From Saccharomycopsis crataegensis (lineage: Eukaryota; Ascomycota; Saccharomycetes; Ascoideales; Saccharomycopsidaceae), in the NCBI RefSeq assembly GCF_037102585.1, contig NW_027043822.1:186001-250000 (forward strand): 64,000 nt of DNA. The letters run 5' to 3'. The translations under genes were made by a program, and so were the position numbers. The notes under the pieces were generated by a model. It did not search any database and was not told where the DNA came from. It saw only the letters and a list, made by a program, of their open reading frames with translations. This document shows positions 38,201 to 48,114 of the stretch, in pieces. Every line of letters begins with the position of its first letter. Within the stretch, counting starts at the first letter, position 1.

Positions 38201-38554
38201 AAAGCCAAATTTGTCTGTTTTTAAAGAAGAATTTGATGATGATGATGAAGCAGAGATATTTGATAGCAACGAATGAGACTGGAAATTTGCACAAAAGAAT
38301 CGCTGAGATTGCACAACTAAATCGTGTAAACTCACGTCACAGACCACCACACCTCCACTCGCTGTGTAGCAAACCAAATTGGCGTAGGCATTGGGCCCAT
38401 CAGCTTTCATGCAGTCATTTTCTTGAATAATTGATTGTGATGATGTTGAGCACTTCTTCAATGAAATACAGAAAGATGAACTACTAACAACTGAAGCCCC
38501 ATAAATGCTTTTTATTGAGAGTAGTGGGCTGATTTTCGGTTTTGAATGGGTCAT
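35210..38554 (-). CDS. Large WD40 protein resembling MABP1/WDR62
   Basis: The protein has 1114 residues. WD40 repeats span about residues 190-880. Clear examples are Gly-Ile-Asn-Ser-Ile-Thr-Phe-Ser-Pro-Asn-Gly-Lys-Tyr-Leu-Ala-Ser-Leu-Gly and Leu-Asn-Val-Trp-Lys. There are enough for two beta-propellers. The opening pattern (Asn-Leu-Val-Cys-Tyr-Thr-Ala-Ser-Gly-Gly-Val-Val-Val-Cys-Asp) and the following Ile-Ser-Ser-Asn-Gln-Lys-Leu-Leu-Ala-Val-Gly-Glu resemble the MABP1/WDR62 double-propeller family. The C-terminus is a basic Ser-rich linker followed by a coiled coil (about 1040-1085). Metazoan members scaffold JNK signalling at spindle poles. I know no characterised role in yeasts, so function is not assigned. 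Confidence 0.75.
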   Translation of the reverse strand: MTHSKPKISPLLSIKSIYGASVVSSSSFCISLKKCSTSSQSIIQENDCMKADGPNAYANLVCYTASGGVVVCDVSLHDLVVQSQRFFCANFQSHSLLSNISASSSSSNSSLKTDKFGFPILTDPLEINSTSNNGAGNSRIDEIMNSNSHTLNMSSINNNSGVITDSGLGQLSNSTPNNSGALHTLLRIKVRTISCVSISSNQKLLAVGETGYQPRILLYSLAPDASGRPLASISEHTFGINSITFSPNGKYLASLGVSNDGYLNVWKINNGANFGVTLIGSNKCTSIVNNMIWLNDTIFTFGLRHLKAWKLDLNSSLINLKTLNVIRGKNVVLAELLSENFTELKLVRNQKSGESKILVLTESGILCSIELEALNITPLMKFKNKISTFYVDDFQDLLWYEELKINEGNTSSNCLKSVKLSELFEMKFSLDHDDFTRNSLVAILSNNGKKITKPSSEVLSIVKAGDDKLFYVSQDEINIYCQSSKTSTNLIEPVFKYISGVKKISSANSLLLWSENGDLAQIGYPGSTENNKGIDPNKLQIHSKQKFNLVDSMNDSIDNKLTSICITRENELVVGDRLGFFLVKNLKSNKYSYYVKAHESSINDIIELTVGDFIFIVTASRDRTLQVFYKKKYSSDKENNNNSNQTADGIEISHDSQKWDLLQTLTIHKANIIQVLNHGNKLLVCSADRSLSVHSIEIDDDDDEPYVTCDKILGIKGTPIKMNIVSSNSLKNAQELVISTNDKQLLVYNLPNLELKRSLKLYCGLNKSLLVDNFAVMKDVDLIACSCSDKSIRVFNYSTGKLITTDWPHSGLIVGLEVYDNKLCADGVTDSSEITKNIISLSNDGCIFIWELKFPKDYDTDSIHGDSMLSLVDFEGDHKKATKKKSLMVIPKVQRKIVKSKSVSNMRHNSSSVNDSLTLKSRSINIDRRTKSGAINLNSLKANVNNASGSLFLKPKVSLPSSRLVSNDPPRTNKQTTTFSKASYSKRETSIGQKPKVSSNYASRSTTMKRATAKGVSQSTISSDKSEDDSNSIEDLLSSLGTLREKLKNGAFVSNNFENLKLLRQELDLTQKDLDAKGEFEEKFSDSLPIKHEFMRSLLENYSDELVNMVKRKL

Positions 38555-40326
38555 AGTTTGCTCCTAATGTTTTATTGATGACCGAAAAAAAAACATTCAT
38601 TGAAAGTCTGGATTTCCAATACTGTTTGCTGGTAATTATAATAAGAAAATTGAAAATAGTGGACCAAACCAATGTTCCAATGATGTAATTAAAATATTAG
38701 CTGGTGGTTATAATGAAAGGTAACTTCTCCACAATTCCACTCAGGTTTCAATCCACTATAAGCTCTGTGTCCGGTCCTTTTTATCTCTTATTCAATCACT
38801 ACAAGGAAGTGTTCCTCTTATCGCCCGTTATTTACTTTTCTGTTTGTGTGTATGGTTGAAAAGTCTCCAAACTTTTTTTATTTTTTTTTTTTCCCTATGT
38901 TTATTTTTTGTGCGTACAACATGAAGTCCGCGATAATGATGAAATGAAGTTGCAAAATCAATGAGCAGATTCGGGATCAATAAGCAATAATGCGTTCTGT
39001 TGGTTGTTTTCGTCTAAGGTTAATAGTTTTCTATTTATCAGCCATCAAATTATCTTTAACATCATTTACAAAGCAACGTTGATTAGGAGAAACTACCGCC
39101 AGAACAAAGCAAATATATATTGGTTATGCTTCAAACAACTAGAAATAACAGTGATATGGATAATAGACAGCAAAAGATAAGGTAGAATCGATGCAAAGGA
39201 AGCCTGGTAGAGTTAGCTGATATTAGTAACCATCTAGAAGTGGTATTTCGTAAATCAGTTAGTTTACTAAATATCAAAAGAAAGATCCCACCTAGTCACG
39301 TCTTTGAAGAAAGAACATGAACTAATCCAACCCCTGAACCACACATTTTAAAAAGCGTATTCCAGTCCTTTCTTTTCAATTGTTTATAATTGACATCCAA
39401 AGATTTCTCTCAGGGAATTATAACAAGAACTAGCTATCTAGAAATATATAAAGATTGTTGCTGACATTCGTGATTTTATGTTATCAAGACAAGGCATCGC
39501 AAAACTTAACGAGACAAGAAACTTAGAAATCTCAAAAAAAAAAATCAAAATGATTTTGACAAGAGTTATTTTTGTCGTGGTACCCCATATCCAGGCTTTG
39601 GACGGGATACCAGAAACAAATAGTGTTGTTGTGCTGGTGAAGCAGACTCGCCTCCTTAAACAAAAGAGAGAGAGAAAAAAAAAAAAAAAAAAAATCGACC
39701 AGAAAATTTAAAACTACAATATTTGTGAAGATCTTCCCATTTTTAAGGATGAAGTACCTCCCTTCCCCTCCTCTCTCTCTCTTTCTCTCTCTTTCTCTCT
39801 CTCTCTCTCTCTTTCGCACACACCATCAGGGGTGACGATGTGAAACAGATACAAAAAAAGATGAGAATTACAAATATTTCCATTAATTTCTTAATAAGCT
39901 TCTGTAGTGATTGCCAAGTGATGAATGAATTTGAAAATATTGAATTACACCATCAATTGATATTATGTTACGTAAATACAACCATATTTTAAATGTTTAC
40001 TTGTTGATTGTTATTAACTCGATACAAGAATAATAATAAAAATAAAAATAAAACATACAATATAATCAAAGTCCCGCCGAATAATAAGTTGATAATAAAC
40101 TAATAATAAGAGTGTTGTTGATCGAATTTAAGACCAGTCAAACGTAGAATAGAAAGAGATAAGGAGAAGAAGAGCTAAACCGAACATAGAAAAAATTAAA
40201 CCACAAAAAAAAATAATAAAAAGAATGAAAAAAAGAAAAAAAAAAAAAGAAAACCACAAAAATCAGTGAATGAAAATACAGACTCATTCATGTTTTTCAA
40301 CAGTTAGATGTTGCTATCAAGAATAA
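38555..40326. other. 1.77-kb intergenic region, WD40-gene promoter and STP-gene 3' side
   Basis: It contains a T-run near 38873-38893, an A-run near 39670-39690, a CT microsatellite (listed separately) and an A-rich tract at about 40200-40255. Small open frames at 39478-39819 arise from low-complexity sequence. I see no gene. Confidence 0.5.
39768..39815 (+). repeat. CT/CTTT microsatellite
   Basis: This is an almost pure pyrimidine tract of (CT)n interrupted by three TTT steps. Its complement creates a spurious Arg/Glu frame. Confidence 0.9.
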
Positions 40327-43233
40327 TCATTCTACTTTGGAACTACCATTGGTATTCTTTCCCCGTCTGATATCTCTCATTCCTCTTCCTTGCAACGCAA
40401 CACATTTTCCACCTTCAATGTGATCTTCTAACCAGACATTATTGTTCACGAACCAGTCAGAACATCCTCCGCATCTGCCTGCCACATCATTACGAGCTGT
40501 GGATTTTGTGCCAGCAGGATAAATAAAATGAATGGCTTTAAGGTGGGTCTTGTAAGTGTCACGTCGAGAGAAGCCCCCTGACGGATGGCATTTGGAGCCA
40601 ATAGGCAAGGAATGCAAGTGTCCATGGTTTGAGATATCTTTTCCACTAGAGGCATCGGTGCTATCGGAATCGGTGCCACTACTTTTGTCCTTTTCTTCCT
40701 CGTCTTCCTCTTTGATGTCGGCGTCTTGCTTCTCTGTTTCGGCATTATCCTTGAAAAAAGGGCAACTAAAAGCCTTCAATTTAGAATGTCTTTTTGCGTG
40801 ACGAGAAAGATAACCCTTGACTCTAAATTTGGCCCCACAATCAGCACATTCATACAAAGTAACCACGACTGGTTTCTTTGGTGGAGTTATGAGTTTGGTT
40901 TTGGTCATGATGGCTCCGTTCTGATAGTGAATGGTCTTGAAGTTGCGGTTGAGACGACCGGTTGCCTTGAGATCAAAAATTTTGCCGGCAGCCGTGGACC
41001 GGTTGGAATTGCTACTGTTGGAACACACAATCAGTTGAGCAGAATTTGCGTTTAAAGTCAGCGACATAGATCTCATACCATCAACAATGACCCCTTCAAA
41101 AGAAGTACCATTTTTGCCCATTGACGTGGCAGTCACAGGAGAAACGAGAGCAGGAGAAATTGATAAATCAAGAACTTGTTCTTGGAATTCAAAAGCAGGA
41201 GGAATCGACGATTTTTTCTTCAATTGCACTGTTTTCAGATTATTGGCAACAAAGGAAGGTTTAGCATGTTCAACAAAACTATCATTCTTGAGGCCCACCG
41301 TCACACCTTCATCGCCATATGCCTGTTCATAACTTGCCTGATTAGCAGTATATTCTAAAGTATCATATTGGAAATCCTCTCCGGTGGCTCCATCCATTGA
41401 CCTTTGAATCACGGTTGGCATTTTTGAATTAACAGATGTGGATAAAGAAGGTCCCATAAGTATGATTTTGGATCTCTTGGACATCGAATTGCGTCTTAAC
41501 CCATTAGTTTGTGTTTCCCATATTTCTTCAGGCATCAGTCTCTTTCTTTTGAGACCAGGTCTTTCAATATCAGAGGTTTCTGGATTGTTCATCGAGGTAA
41601 TAGTAGTGGCATTTGGTAAAGACATTGACTCACTAGAACTGACATGATGATAGTCACAGGTTAAGTCATCGCTCAAAGGCACCATTCTGGAAGTTTCTTC
41701 TTCCTTGATTTGAACACAGGCGTTACTCTCATTGCTTGGGATAATAATTGATGTAGTAGAAGAGGTGATATTGGAGTCGCAAACTGGCGTGCTGTGTTCA
41801 CTTGAGGATGTTGAGTTTATGCCGGTGTTTATTAATGATGTTTGCGCCATTCGCGAAGATCTATCGAAAGATTCGATCGATTTCGTGCGAGAAGAAGGAA
41901 GTGAGTTGTTAGGAGTAAAGGATAGGTAATCTTCATCATCCTCAAGTTCTAATTCATCATCATATTCTTCATAACCAGGGCAGTCTATTGGCATAGACTT
42001 GTTGATGCTATTGTTCTTGAAATGTTGCATTTGGGGTTGCTGGTGTTGATCCGAATTCATGAATTGCGAATGAGAAGGGATTGATACCAACCCGAGACTC
42101 ATATTCACATTCATATTATTGTTCATATCGAATTGGGGCATTGTGCATGGGAGTGATTGTTCTGGTTTTGATGTTTGTTGTTGTTTATTCAAATAATATG
42201 GGTCATTATAAACGTTACTGAAACAAGCATTATTGTGAATACCATCGCCATTAGCATAATCAGCATTATTATTGATATCGTGGGAGAGATATTGCTGGGA
42301 GGACAAGTCGTCTTTATAATTGTTGAAGTCAATAGTAGTTGAACCAGCAAAATTGTTGGTGCCAACGGAGTTTGAAAGAGCGCCGCCATTCAATACTGAG
42401 ACATTATTCATAGTGTTGTTCATCATGTTAAAATTTCCTGACATGAAGGCTAAATCAGGTTGAAATGAGTTATTGTTATTGCTGTTGTAATCAACTGGAT
42501 TATATATATTTGAATTGATATCCACGGTAAAATTAGAGTTGAAAGTAAATTGAAAATCATCATCAATTGCACAAGCCACTGGTTGACATTTCTTTATTGA
42601 AGATAGGTTGAGCATTTCACCTTGGGCCCCACCAAAGAGTTGAGATTTTGTGGAAATTGATTTTAATTTCGTGTTGGTAGTTTTTGACTTAATCTTCTTA
42701 TAATCAAATAGCTTTGATGATAAACAAGAACGATCTTCGCACTCTGAATTCATCTCGTCGTCATCTTCCTCTTCTTCATCATCTTCTTCAAATTGTGCGT
42801 ATCCTAATCGCGTGATTCCTTCGTCGATTTCGGCGATAGAAACTAATTTAGGATTTGGGTAGCTATGTCTATTTCTATGTTTCCTATTAGATTTGTGAGT
42901 TTTGTTTTGGTTATTTTTTGATACGACTTTGGCTGCTACCACGTCTGGGCTAGTGGAAGCTGCGGCAGTAGTTGCATGAATAGTAGTAGGAGCGGTAATT
43001 GCAACAGTAATTTTCTTTATATTGATAGGCTTAGAGAGCTTTGGGACTCTCTTTTGATTTATATTTATCAAGTTTTTAGAAGGGAGAGCTGAAAATCTAT
43101 GAACTCCACCGACCCCTGATAAGGACGGGGATGGTACTGGTGATTGGAAATCGTCATGGCTGGCGTGTGAGAAATCCAAAATTGAGTCCTCATCAATAGT
43201 ACTGAAGCGGTGGCTATCATCCAAGTCCAACAT
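40327..43233 (-). CDS. STP-family C2H2 zinc-finger transcription factor (Stp3/Stp4-like)
   Basis: The protein has 968 residues with zinc fingers at the C-terminus. Finger 1 (about residues 795-818) reads Cys-Ala-Asp-Cys-Gly-Ala-Lys-Phe-Arg-Val-Lys-Gly-Tyr-Leu-Ser-Arg-His. Finger 2 opens with Cys-Pro-Phe-Phe and resumes with Lys-Cys-His-Pro-Ser-Gly-Gly-Phe-Ser-Arg-Arg-Asp-Thr-Tyr-Lys-Thr-His. A third Cys-x2-Cys with Asp-His-Ile-Glu-Gly-Gly-Lys-Cys follows. This trio is typical of Stp1-Stp4. C-terminal placement and the third finger fit Stp3/Stp4 better than Stp1/Stp2, which sense amino acids through N-terminal processing. The long N-terminal region is Asn/Ser-rich with acidic patches. An acidic insert of about 50 residues lies inside finger 2. 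The gene has an unusually long upstream region. Confidence 0.85.
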   Translation of the reverse strand: MLDLDDSHRFSTIDEDSILDFSHASHDDFQSPVPSPSLSGVGGVHRFSALPSKNLININQKRVPKLSKPINIKKITVAITAPTTIHATTAAASTSPDVVAAKVVSKNNQNKTHKSNRKHRNRHSYPNPKLVSIAEIDEGITRLGYAQFEEDDEEEEDDDEMNSECEDRSCLSSKLFDYKKIKSKTTNTKLKSISTKSQLFGGAQGEMLNLSSIKKCQPVACAIDDDFQFTFNSNFTVDINSNIYNPVDYNSNNNNSFQPDLAFMSGNFNMMNNTMNNVSVLNGGALSNSVGTNNFAGSTTIDFNNYKDDLSSQQYLSHDINNNADYANGDGIHNNACFSNVYNDPYYLNKQQQTSKPEQSLPCTMPQFDMNNNMNVNMSLGLVSIPSHSQFMNSDQHQQPQMQHFKNNSINKSMPIDCPGYEEYDDELELEDDEDYLSFTPNNSLPSSRTKSIESFDRSSRMAQTSLINTGINSTSSSEHSTPVCDSNITSSTTSIIIPSNESNACVQIKEEETSRMVPLSDDLTCDYHHVSSSESMSLPNATTITSMNNPETSDIERPGLKRKRLMPEEIWETQTNGLRRNSMSKRSKIILMGPSLSTSVNSKMPTVIQRSMDGATGEDFQYDTLEYTANQASYEQAYGDEGVTVGLKNDSFVEHAKPSFVANNLKTVQLKKKSSIPPAFEFQEQVLDLSISPALVSPVTATSMGKNGTSFEGVIVDGMRSMSLTLNANSAQLIVCSNSSNSNRSTAAGKIFDLKATGRLNRNFKTIHYQNGAIMTKTKLITPPKKPVVVTLYECADCGAKFRVKGYLSRHAKRHSKLKAFSCPFFKDNAETEKQDADIKEEDEEEKDKSSGTDSDSTDASSGKDISNHGHLHSLPIGSKCHPSGGFSRRDTYKTHLKAIHFIYPAGTKSTARNDVAGRCGGCSDWFVNNNVWLEDHIEGGKCVALQGRGMRDIRRGKNTNGSSKVE

Positions 43234-43996
43234 TATGTCTTTGTTGGCTAGTTGCTGCCGAGGTTAGTTGAAGGTGAGATAAAAGTATAATAGTCTTGGT
43301 ACAAAAGTAAAAAAAATACCATGTATAATAAACAAGAAAAAAAAAAAAAAGAAAACTAGACTTCTTTTAGATATTGAGATACAGGTCTCACAGAAATCAT
43401 TCGGCATCACTTTTGCTTTTTTTTTCGTTTCTTTTTTTTTTTTTGCTTTTTTGCAACAATGCTCCACCTGCACATGCGTTGCACGTGATCAGTGGAGGGT
43501 TCTTTACCCCAAAAACATCTCTTTGCCGTGGATTTCCCGGAAATCCTTTTTTATTATCGAGCATTCGTGGAATTATATACCTAACAATTACTATTATAAC
43601 CAATACCATAGTGTTGCCTCTATCACTAGGTATTGAATGTTACGAATTGGTAACCCTGAAGATCACCCTTATCTCTTATCTTTTGAGAGGTACATTTTGT
43701 GGTGTGACTCAGTCGTCTGAATCATCACATACCAATTTGGCATATTCTTTTTGAGCCGTTCACCCCAGATGCCTGTGGTCCAATCCATTTACCCGGAGGT
43801 ACGGATCGCTGCCAATGCTTACCACCAGAAAAAGTGTGCAATTTGCCGAGAGTTGCCAAGAGCTGTACATGCAAGCTAGTTGCATGCACAATCCAAGAAT
43901 ATGTAATGAAATGCAACAATATGCATTTTTTTCAGTTTTGGGACTGTTTTCCCTCATCGGGTCGCTAATAATCATGTGACTGAGGATGGGTAGAAA

Positions 43997-44779
43997 GATA
44001 AATGATAACCAGACAACAACAAACCGCGGTCGTTATCTCGTTTAATATATATATAACTGCAAATCTTATTGTTCTCGTGGCTATCATAGGGTATCAAAAC
44101 AGAGGGGAGATTATGTTGAGAACAGATATGGTAGACAATCGAGACGCCGCTGCAGATAGAGAGTTTAGGCCCTTTTTTCAGATATATGCGAGTAATGATC
44201 TTTCAGAAACACCAAATCATCTTCTGAAAAAGAGCAAGAAAAAAAAATAGCAGGACTACTTTGGAGTCCCTATTACCTTTCGATGAAAGTCGCTAACCTA
44301 GGGGTGTTTGTATTTTTCACTGATAAAGATTTCATAAACTCTTGTAGTCAATACCCAATTAGTGTAAGATCTCCGTGTAATTTGTGAAGGTCTGAGAAGT
44401 TCTGTTTTCTGTAAGTTTGTTGTCCAGGATATCGGATCGTTGGGATAACAACAACACCTTATCACGTGTGAGATGCCTCATTTTTGCAATGCCAACTGTC
44501 CATCTCCACTATGACAGATGCGGCATTTCTTGTGGAGATCTACATGTCAAGTCTCAGTTTTATTGATAAGCAACCACCACGGTTCTAATTAGTTCTGACA
44601 TGGCGTATCCGTAGCACCAGCATATGATTTCTTATCATCTCACATTTTCTTGCTGGCTGATAAAAGAAAATCTTTTTGTATAGATAATCGTATCTATCTA
44701 TTAGATACCTTTTCGAATTTCAATCTTATCGCGCAGGCTAACACAATTTTGGAAGGATTCATTTATTTATCTAAGATAA
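43997..44779. promoter_or_regulatory. Cluster of 13 GATAA/TTATC motifs upstream of the STP-like gene
   Basis: GATAA or its complement starts at 43997, 44004, 44033, 44322, 44444, 44459, 44565, 44631, 44659, 44683, 44725, 44767 and 44775. Nine of these fall in the 336 bp from 44444. Three are full GATAAG. GATA factors (Gln3/Gat1 type) use such clusters for nitrogen control; that function here is inference. Confidence 0.55.
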
Positions 44780-45473
44780 ATAACTTTGATCAATATTACA
44801 AGGAGTGCATTACTTTCTCTCCGTGTATCAATGTTTCGGAGACATTAAGCAATGAACTATGATACTTTAATTTAAGAAAATGAAATCTAATGTAATGTGG
44901 TGAGCTTCCAAATACTCATACATTTCTTGAAGACAATAAATGTCAGTTATTTAAGTTCGAGACAGCCCCGAGCTCCCCTAACCATGTCATATTAATCAAA
45001 GATTTAGTTCTAATAGGTGATACTCAAAGCGTTGATAGTTGGTAATCCTGAGCATAATCTTCTTGGAAATCCTCCTCAAATGTGAATTTCCTAATTATGT
45101 GCTTGTCAAAGTTCATCATACAATAACAGAGTTACATAATTTTTTAGATTGTGTATTGCCGAGTATTCCTTTATTGTCCACACCAAAGCATTATTTGAGA
45201 CGCCCAACTCCTCAAAATTTCTTGAATAGGGCAAATAGTCAGTCATCTGGAGTTCATTTCAACTTATGGCCCAACATTTTGAGTTTGAGTAAAATTCGTT
45301 CTCAATGACTTGCCATTGGCAGTAAGCACGGAAAGTCTATGAGCCCAGTCAAACCAGTGATCTTACTAAGATAGCTACTCTGAAAACGTTAATGAAAGCA
45401 AATACTCAAAGATGCTAATATATTGTTTTTTTTTTTTGTTTTTTTTTTCCGCAGGACATGATTCCATTGAATG

Positions 45474-45541
45474 CAAGAGTCGGACACTCTTGTAGGTCAG
45501 GAGGGCACTATTGTCTTGCAACTGCGTAAGTTTTTTGCAAG
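45474..45541. other. Two adjacent short inverted repeats
   Basis: CAAGAGT and ACTCTTG flank a 5-nt loop (45474-45492). CTTGCAA and TTGCAAG flank 13 nt (45515-45541). A long T-tract ending in CCGCAG (to 45453) lies just upstream and a GTAAGT lies at 45525-45530. Confidence 0.6.
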
Positions 45542-48114
45542 TTGTGATATCTTAGAGCTACTATTGTAAAATATTGGAGTAATAATCTATTGACTACAAA
45601 TTTTTCAAGGTATTTCAGTCGTACCCATACCCAAAAGATAATTGATGTGGCTTAAAGTAATAAGCGTGGAGCTCAAAGTCTTTGGAAGTTTATTACAGCC
45701 TATCCTAATTAAGGACTTCAATAGTGGTTCTCAAAGTTATTAGATGAACTGTTCTTTTTTATCTGCAATTTCAAAAATACCCACAAAAATCGATGACTCT
45801 CACTCATATTTGGAAATAATTCGATCACCAATTTGGTAGCCTGTTAATAAGGAAAGTTGAAGCTTCAACAAGCAACACTTACTGACTATCACGGTAGCAC
45901 TGTAGCAGTTCTATTCTAAAATTAAGAGCTAAAAATGATGTTAGAACTCTACAGGTCTACAAAGTACTTTAATATATAAAGACGAAACAAACGCACTCAC
46001 GTATAATGACAAACACTTTAGATAATAAAGTTAAATATAAGGACAGTAGTAAGGACAGTAGTAAGGACAAACAGCACGACACCTAGCAACCTTAAACCAA
46101 TAATGGCTGTAAATATAATCTTGATAGCAACGACTATAATATTTATTAGTAGAGATCTAATGATCTGGTTCCTAGTATATGACCTACAGACCCCTTGATT
46201 GTAGGATCTCGAACTTGCGACAACAGAGCGCACCTTTATCAGAAGAGGTAATTATTGTACATAGGTGTCCGGCGTTTTTCTTGTCGGAAAAACATTGCTC
46301 CACCATAGTGCACAAAATCACAAAAAGTACCCTTAAGTTAAGTGATAGACAAAATCAAACTATTGGAGCTTGCACTGTACTTAGAGCTACATTTCAACAA
46401 ATGAAAAAAAGAAAAAAAAAATAGAAAACAGAAAGTAATTTTGAAGAACTTTCTCAATGTCGCAAGTTGCTCTGTATTTTGAGAGTTTCATATATATACT
46501 CTCCGCTTTCCTCAGGTACCGCTTATTTCCAAAATAAAGTTGGCACAAGCTTTGTGATATATGTGCAGCAAAAACACATCTACATTTTCACTCTCATATT
46601 ATATACAGAAGGTTTTGCTGTAGATTTCTAATAGAGAGCGTGTATAATAAGTAGCACCATAAATACTACACAACTGGACAATTGCCTAGATGTAGTAGAA
46701 AATGTCTCTCATATTTCTGAAACCTTCCACACTCCAATGTTTCGTTATTTTGAATTTTATTTTCTAATCTGAGCTAGTCAAATTTTACAATATTGAATAG
46801 ATATTAGTTTACCAGATTTTGTAGTAAAAGATATTTTGGGAAGCCTGGTATCAAATCTCACATACAAATCATACCTTTCAAGGTACTCGTGATAATCAAA
46901 ATAACTTACCAAAGTAATAGGAATTATCAATCATTCTGTAATGATCTATGTACTGATCTACTTTTTTCTCTTCTTATTAATTCCATTCCATTCCATTATT
47001 CCACCAATCCCTGTCTCTCTAGTATTTTTTATCTCCGACATCTTTATTTACTTCTTACTCTTTTCATCTTGTTGTCCCACTTCCTTTTCTCACCTATAAA
47101 TAGGGTTTATTTCACCTACTATTTTATTTTATTCTACTTTAATATATATCAACTATCACGTTCCGTTCTAAAGACGTAACCAAAACTATTACACATTCCA
47201 CCCAATAAGATAATATTTCCATGTTGATATAATTCCTGGAAGTTCTTGAAACCTCAAAAAATTCTCTGAACTTTTTTTTTCTTTTCCAAAATTACTATCT
47301 GATGGAGTAGACCATTATCCACGGTAACTTTACATTGCAGTGCCACCAGAGGTATTAAACCGAGCATTAATTACAAGCAACAGATGTTGCGATCAGTAAT
47401 TTGTCGTATAGTAAGATGTTAACCAGGATAGCTAGTTTCGTCTGCATATTGAATTAGACTGAAATATAAAATTACTTACATATTTGGTGATATTAAAAAG
47501 GTACTCATAAAATTATCCTCAAATAGTAATTTTCCTTCCATAATAAGCGGAAGCGCTTTTGATATCCCAATAGATAAATATTCTCATTTAGGAGTATCAT
47601 ATACAGAGTCAGGGCTGTAACTATTATAAGATATTTATAATTTAGATAAAAGCATAATATAAATAGAATCAGCAGTTCTAGAGTCACATCACACCAATAT
47701 TAAATAGGTGAGTGATCAATACCTCATTCATCCGTCGATGATGGTACACCCTTAACTAGAACTACCACAGGTGTGGTGGTGCCAACACTCTCTCCTATTA
47801 TATTTTCATCATAAGGCATATCTTGTATTTTTTTTAAAAGGGTTCCAAATGATTCGCTTTTTATCTGAAAATAATTGGTATAATATGTCTTTTCAATTTT
47901 TCACCCACTCCATTGCTATTGTTGTGGTGCTACCTTGTATGCATGCCCAAATAAACACGTGATCAAATCAACAAAGACTTTTTCTTTTTTTTTCAAATTT
48001 TTTTAGGAGATGAGATGCATAGTGACATCTACTAAATTTTTCAATAAACACAAACACTGATTCGTACTCATTTTGCTAGTATTTTTGTTTTATGATTTCA
48101 AAATAATAGCTAAT

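Larger units (their letters stand above)
43234..48114. other. 4.9-kb region without a convincing gene
   Basis: It lies between divergently transcribed STP-like and UBA4 genes and is the largest gap in the window. All open frames in it are short, mostly lack an ATG, and match no family I know. Contents: T-runs and A-runs near the STP start (43337-43447); a less AT-rich block at about 43750-43880 with a 7-bp-stem palindrome at 43868-43886; a GATA-motif cluster at 43997-44779; two hairpins at 45474-45541; short tandem copies of AAGGACAGTAGT at about 46036-46070; a TATA-like promoter at about 47095; and CACGTG boxes at 43482, 44463 and 47956. A tRNA-like GTTCGAG string on the minus strand near 46207-46216 has no partner A box. 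Confidence 0.6.

Noticed and set aside
39532-39819. Arg/Glu-rich frame opposite the CT microsatellite
   Set aside because: A by-product of the simple repeat.
43374-43754. 126-codon frame just upstream of the STP-like gene
   Set aside because: It begins at a TTG, runs through poly-T promoter DNA and has no recognisable domain.
43966-44470. Point centromere (CDEI-like RTCACRTG at about 43975 and 44461)
   Set aside because: No AT-rich spacer of about 80 bp followed by a CDEIII-type TCCGAA element. The motifs are better read as E-boxes.
46190-46260. Minus-strand tRNA-like string with GTTCGAGATCC
   Set aside because: There is one extra base in the B-box-like sequence, no A box at the proper distance, and the T-stem and acceptor stem do not pair.
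46018-46424. Possible decayed mobile-element remnant in the 4.9-kb gap
   Set aside because: Only short frames, no paired terminal repeats and no protein similarity that I can recognise.
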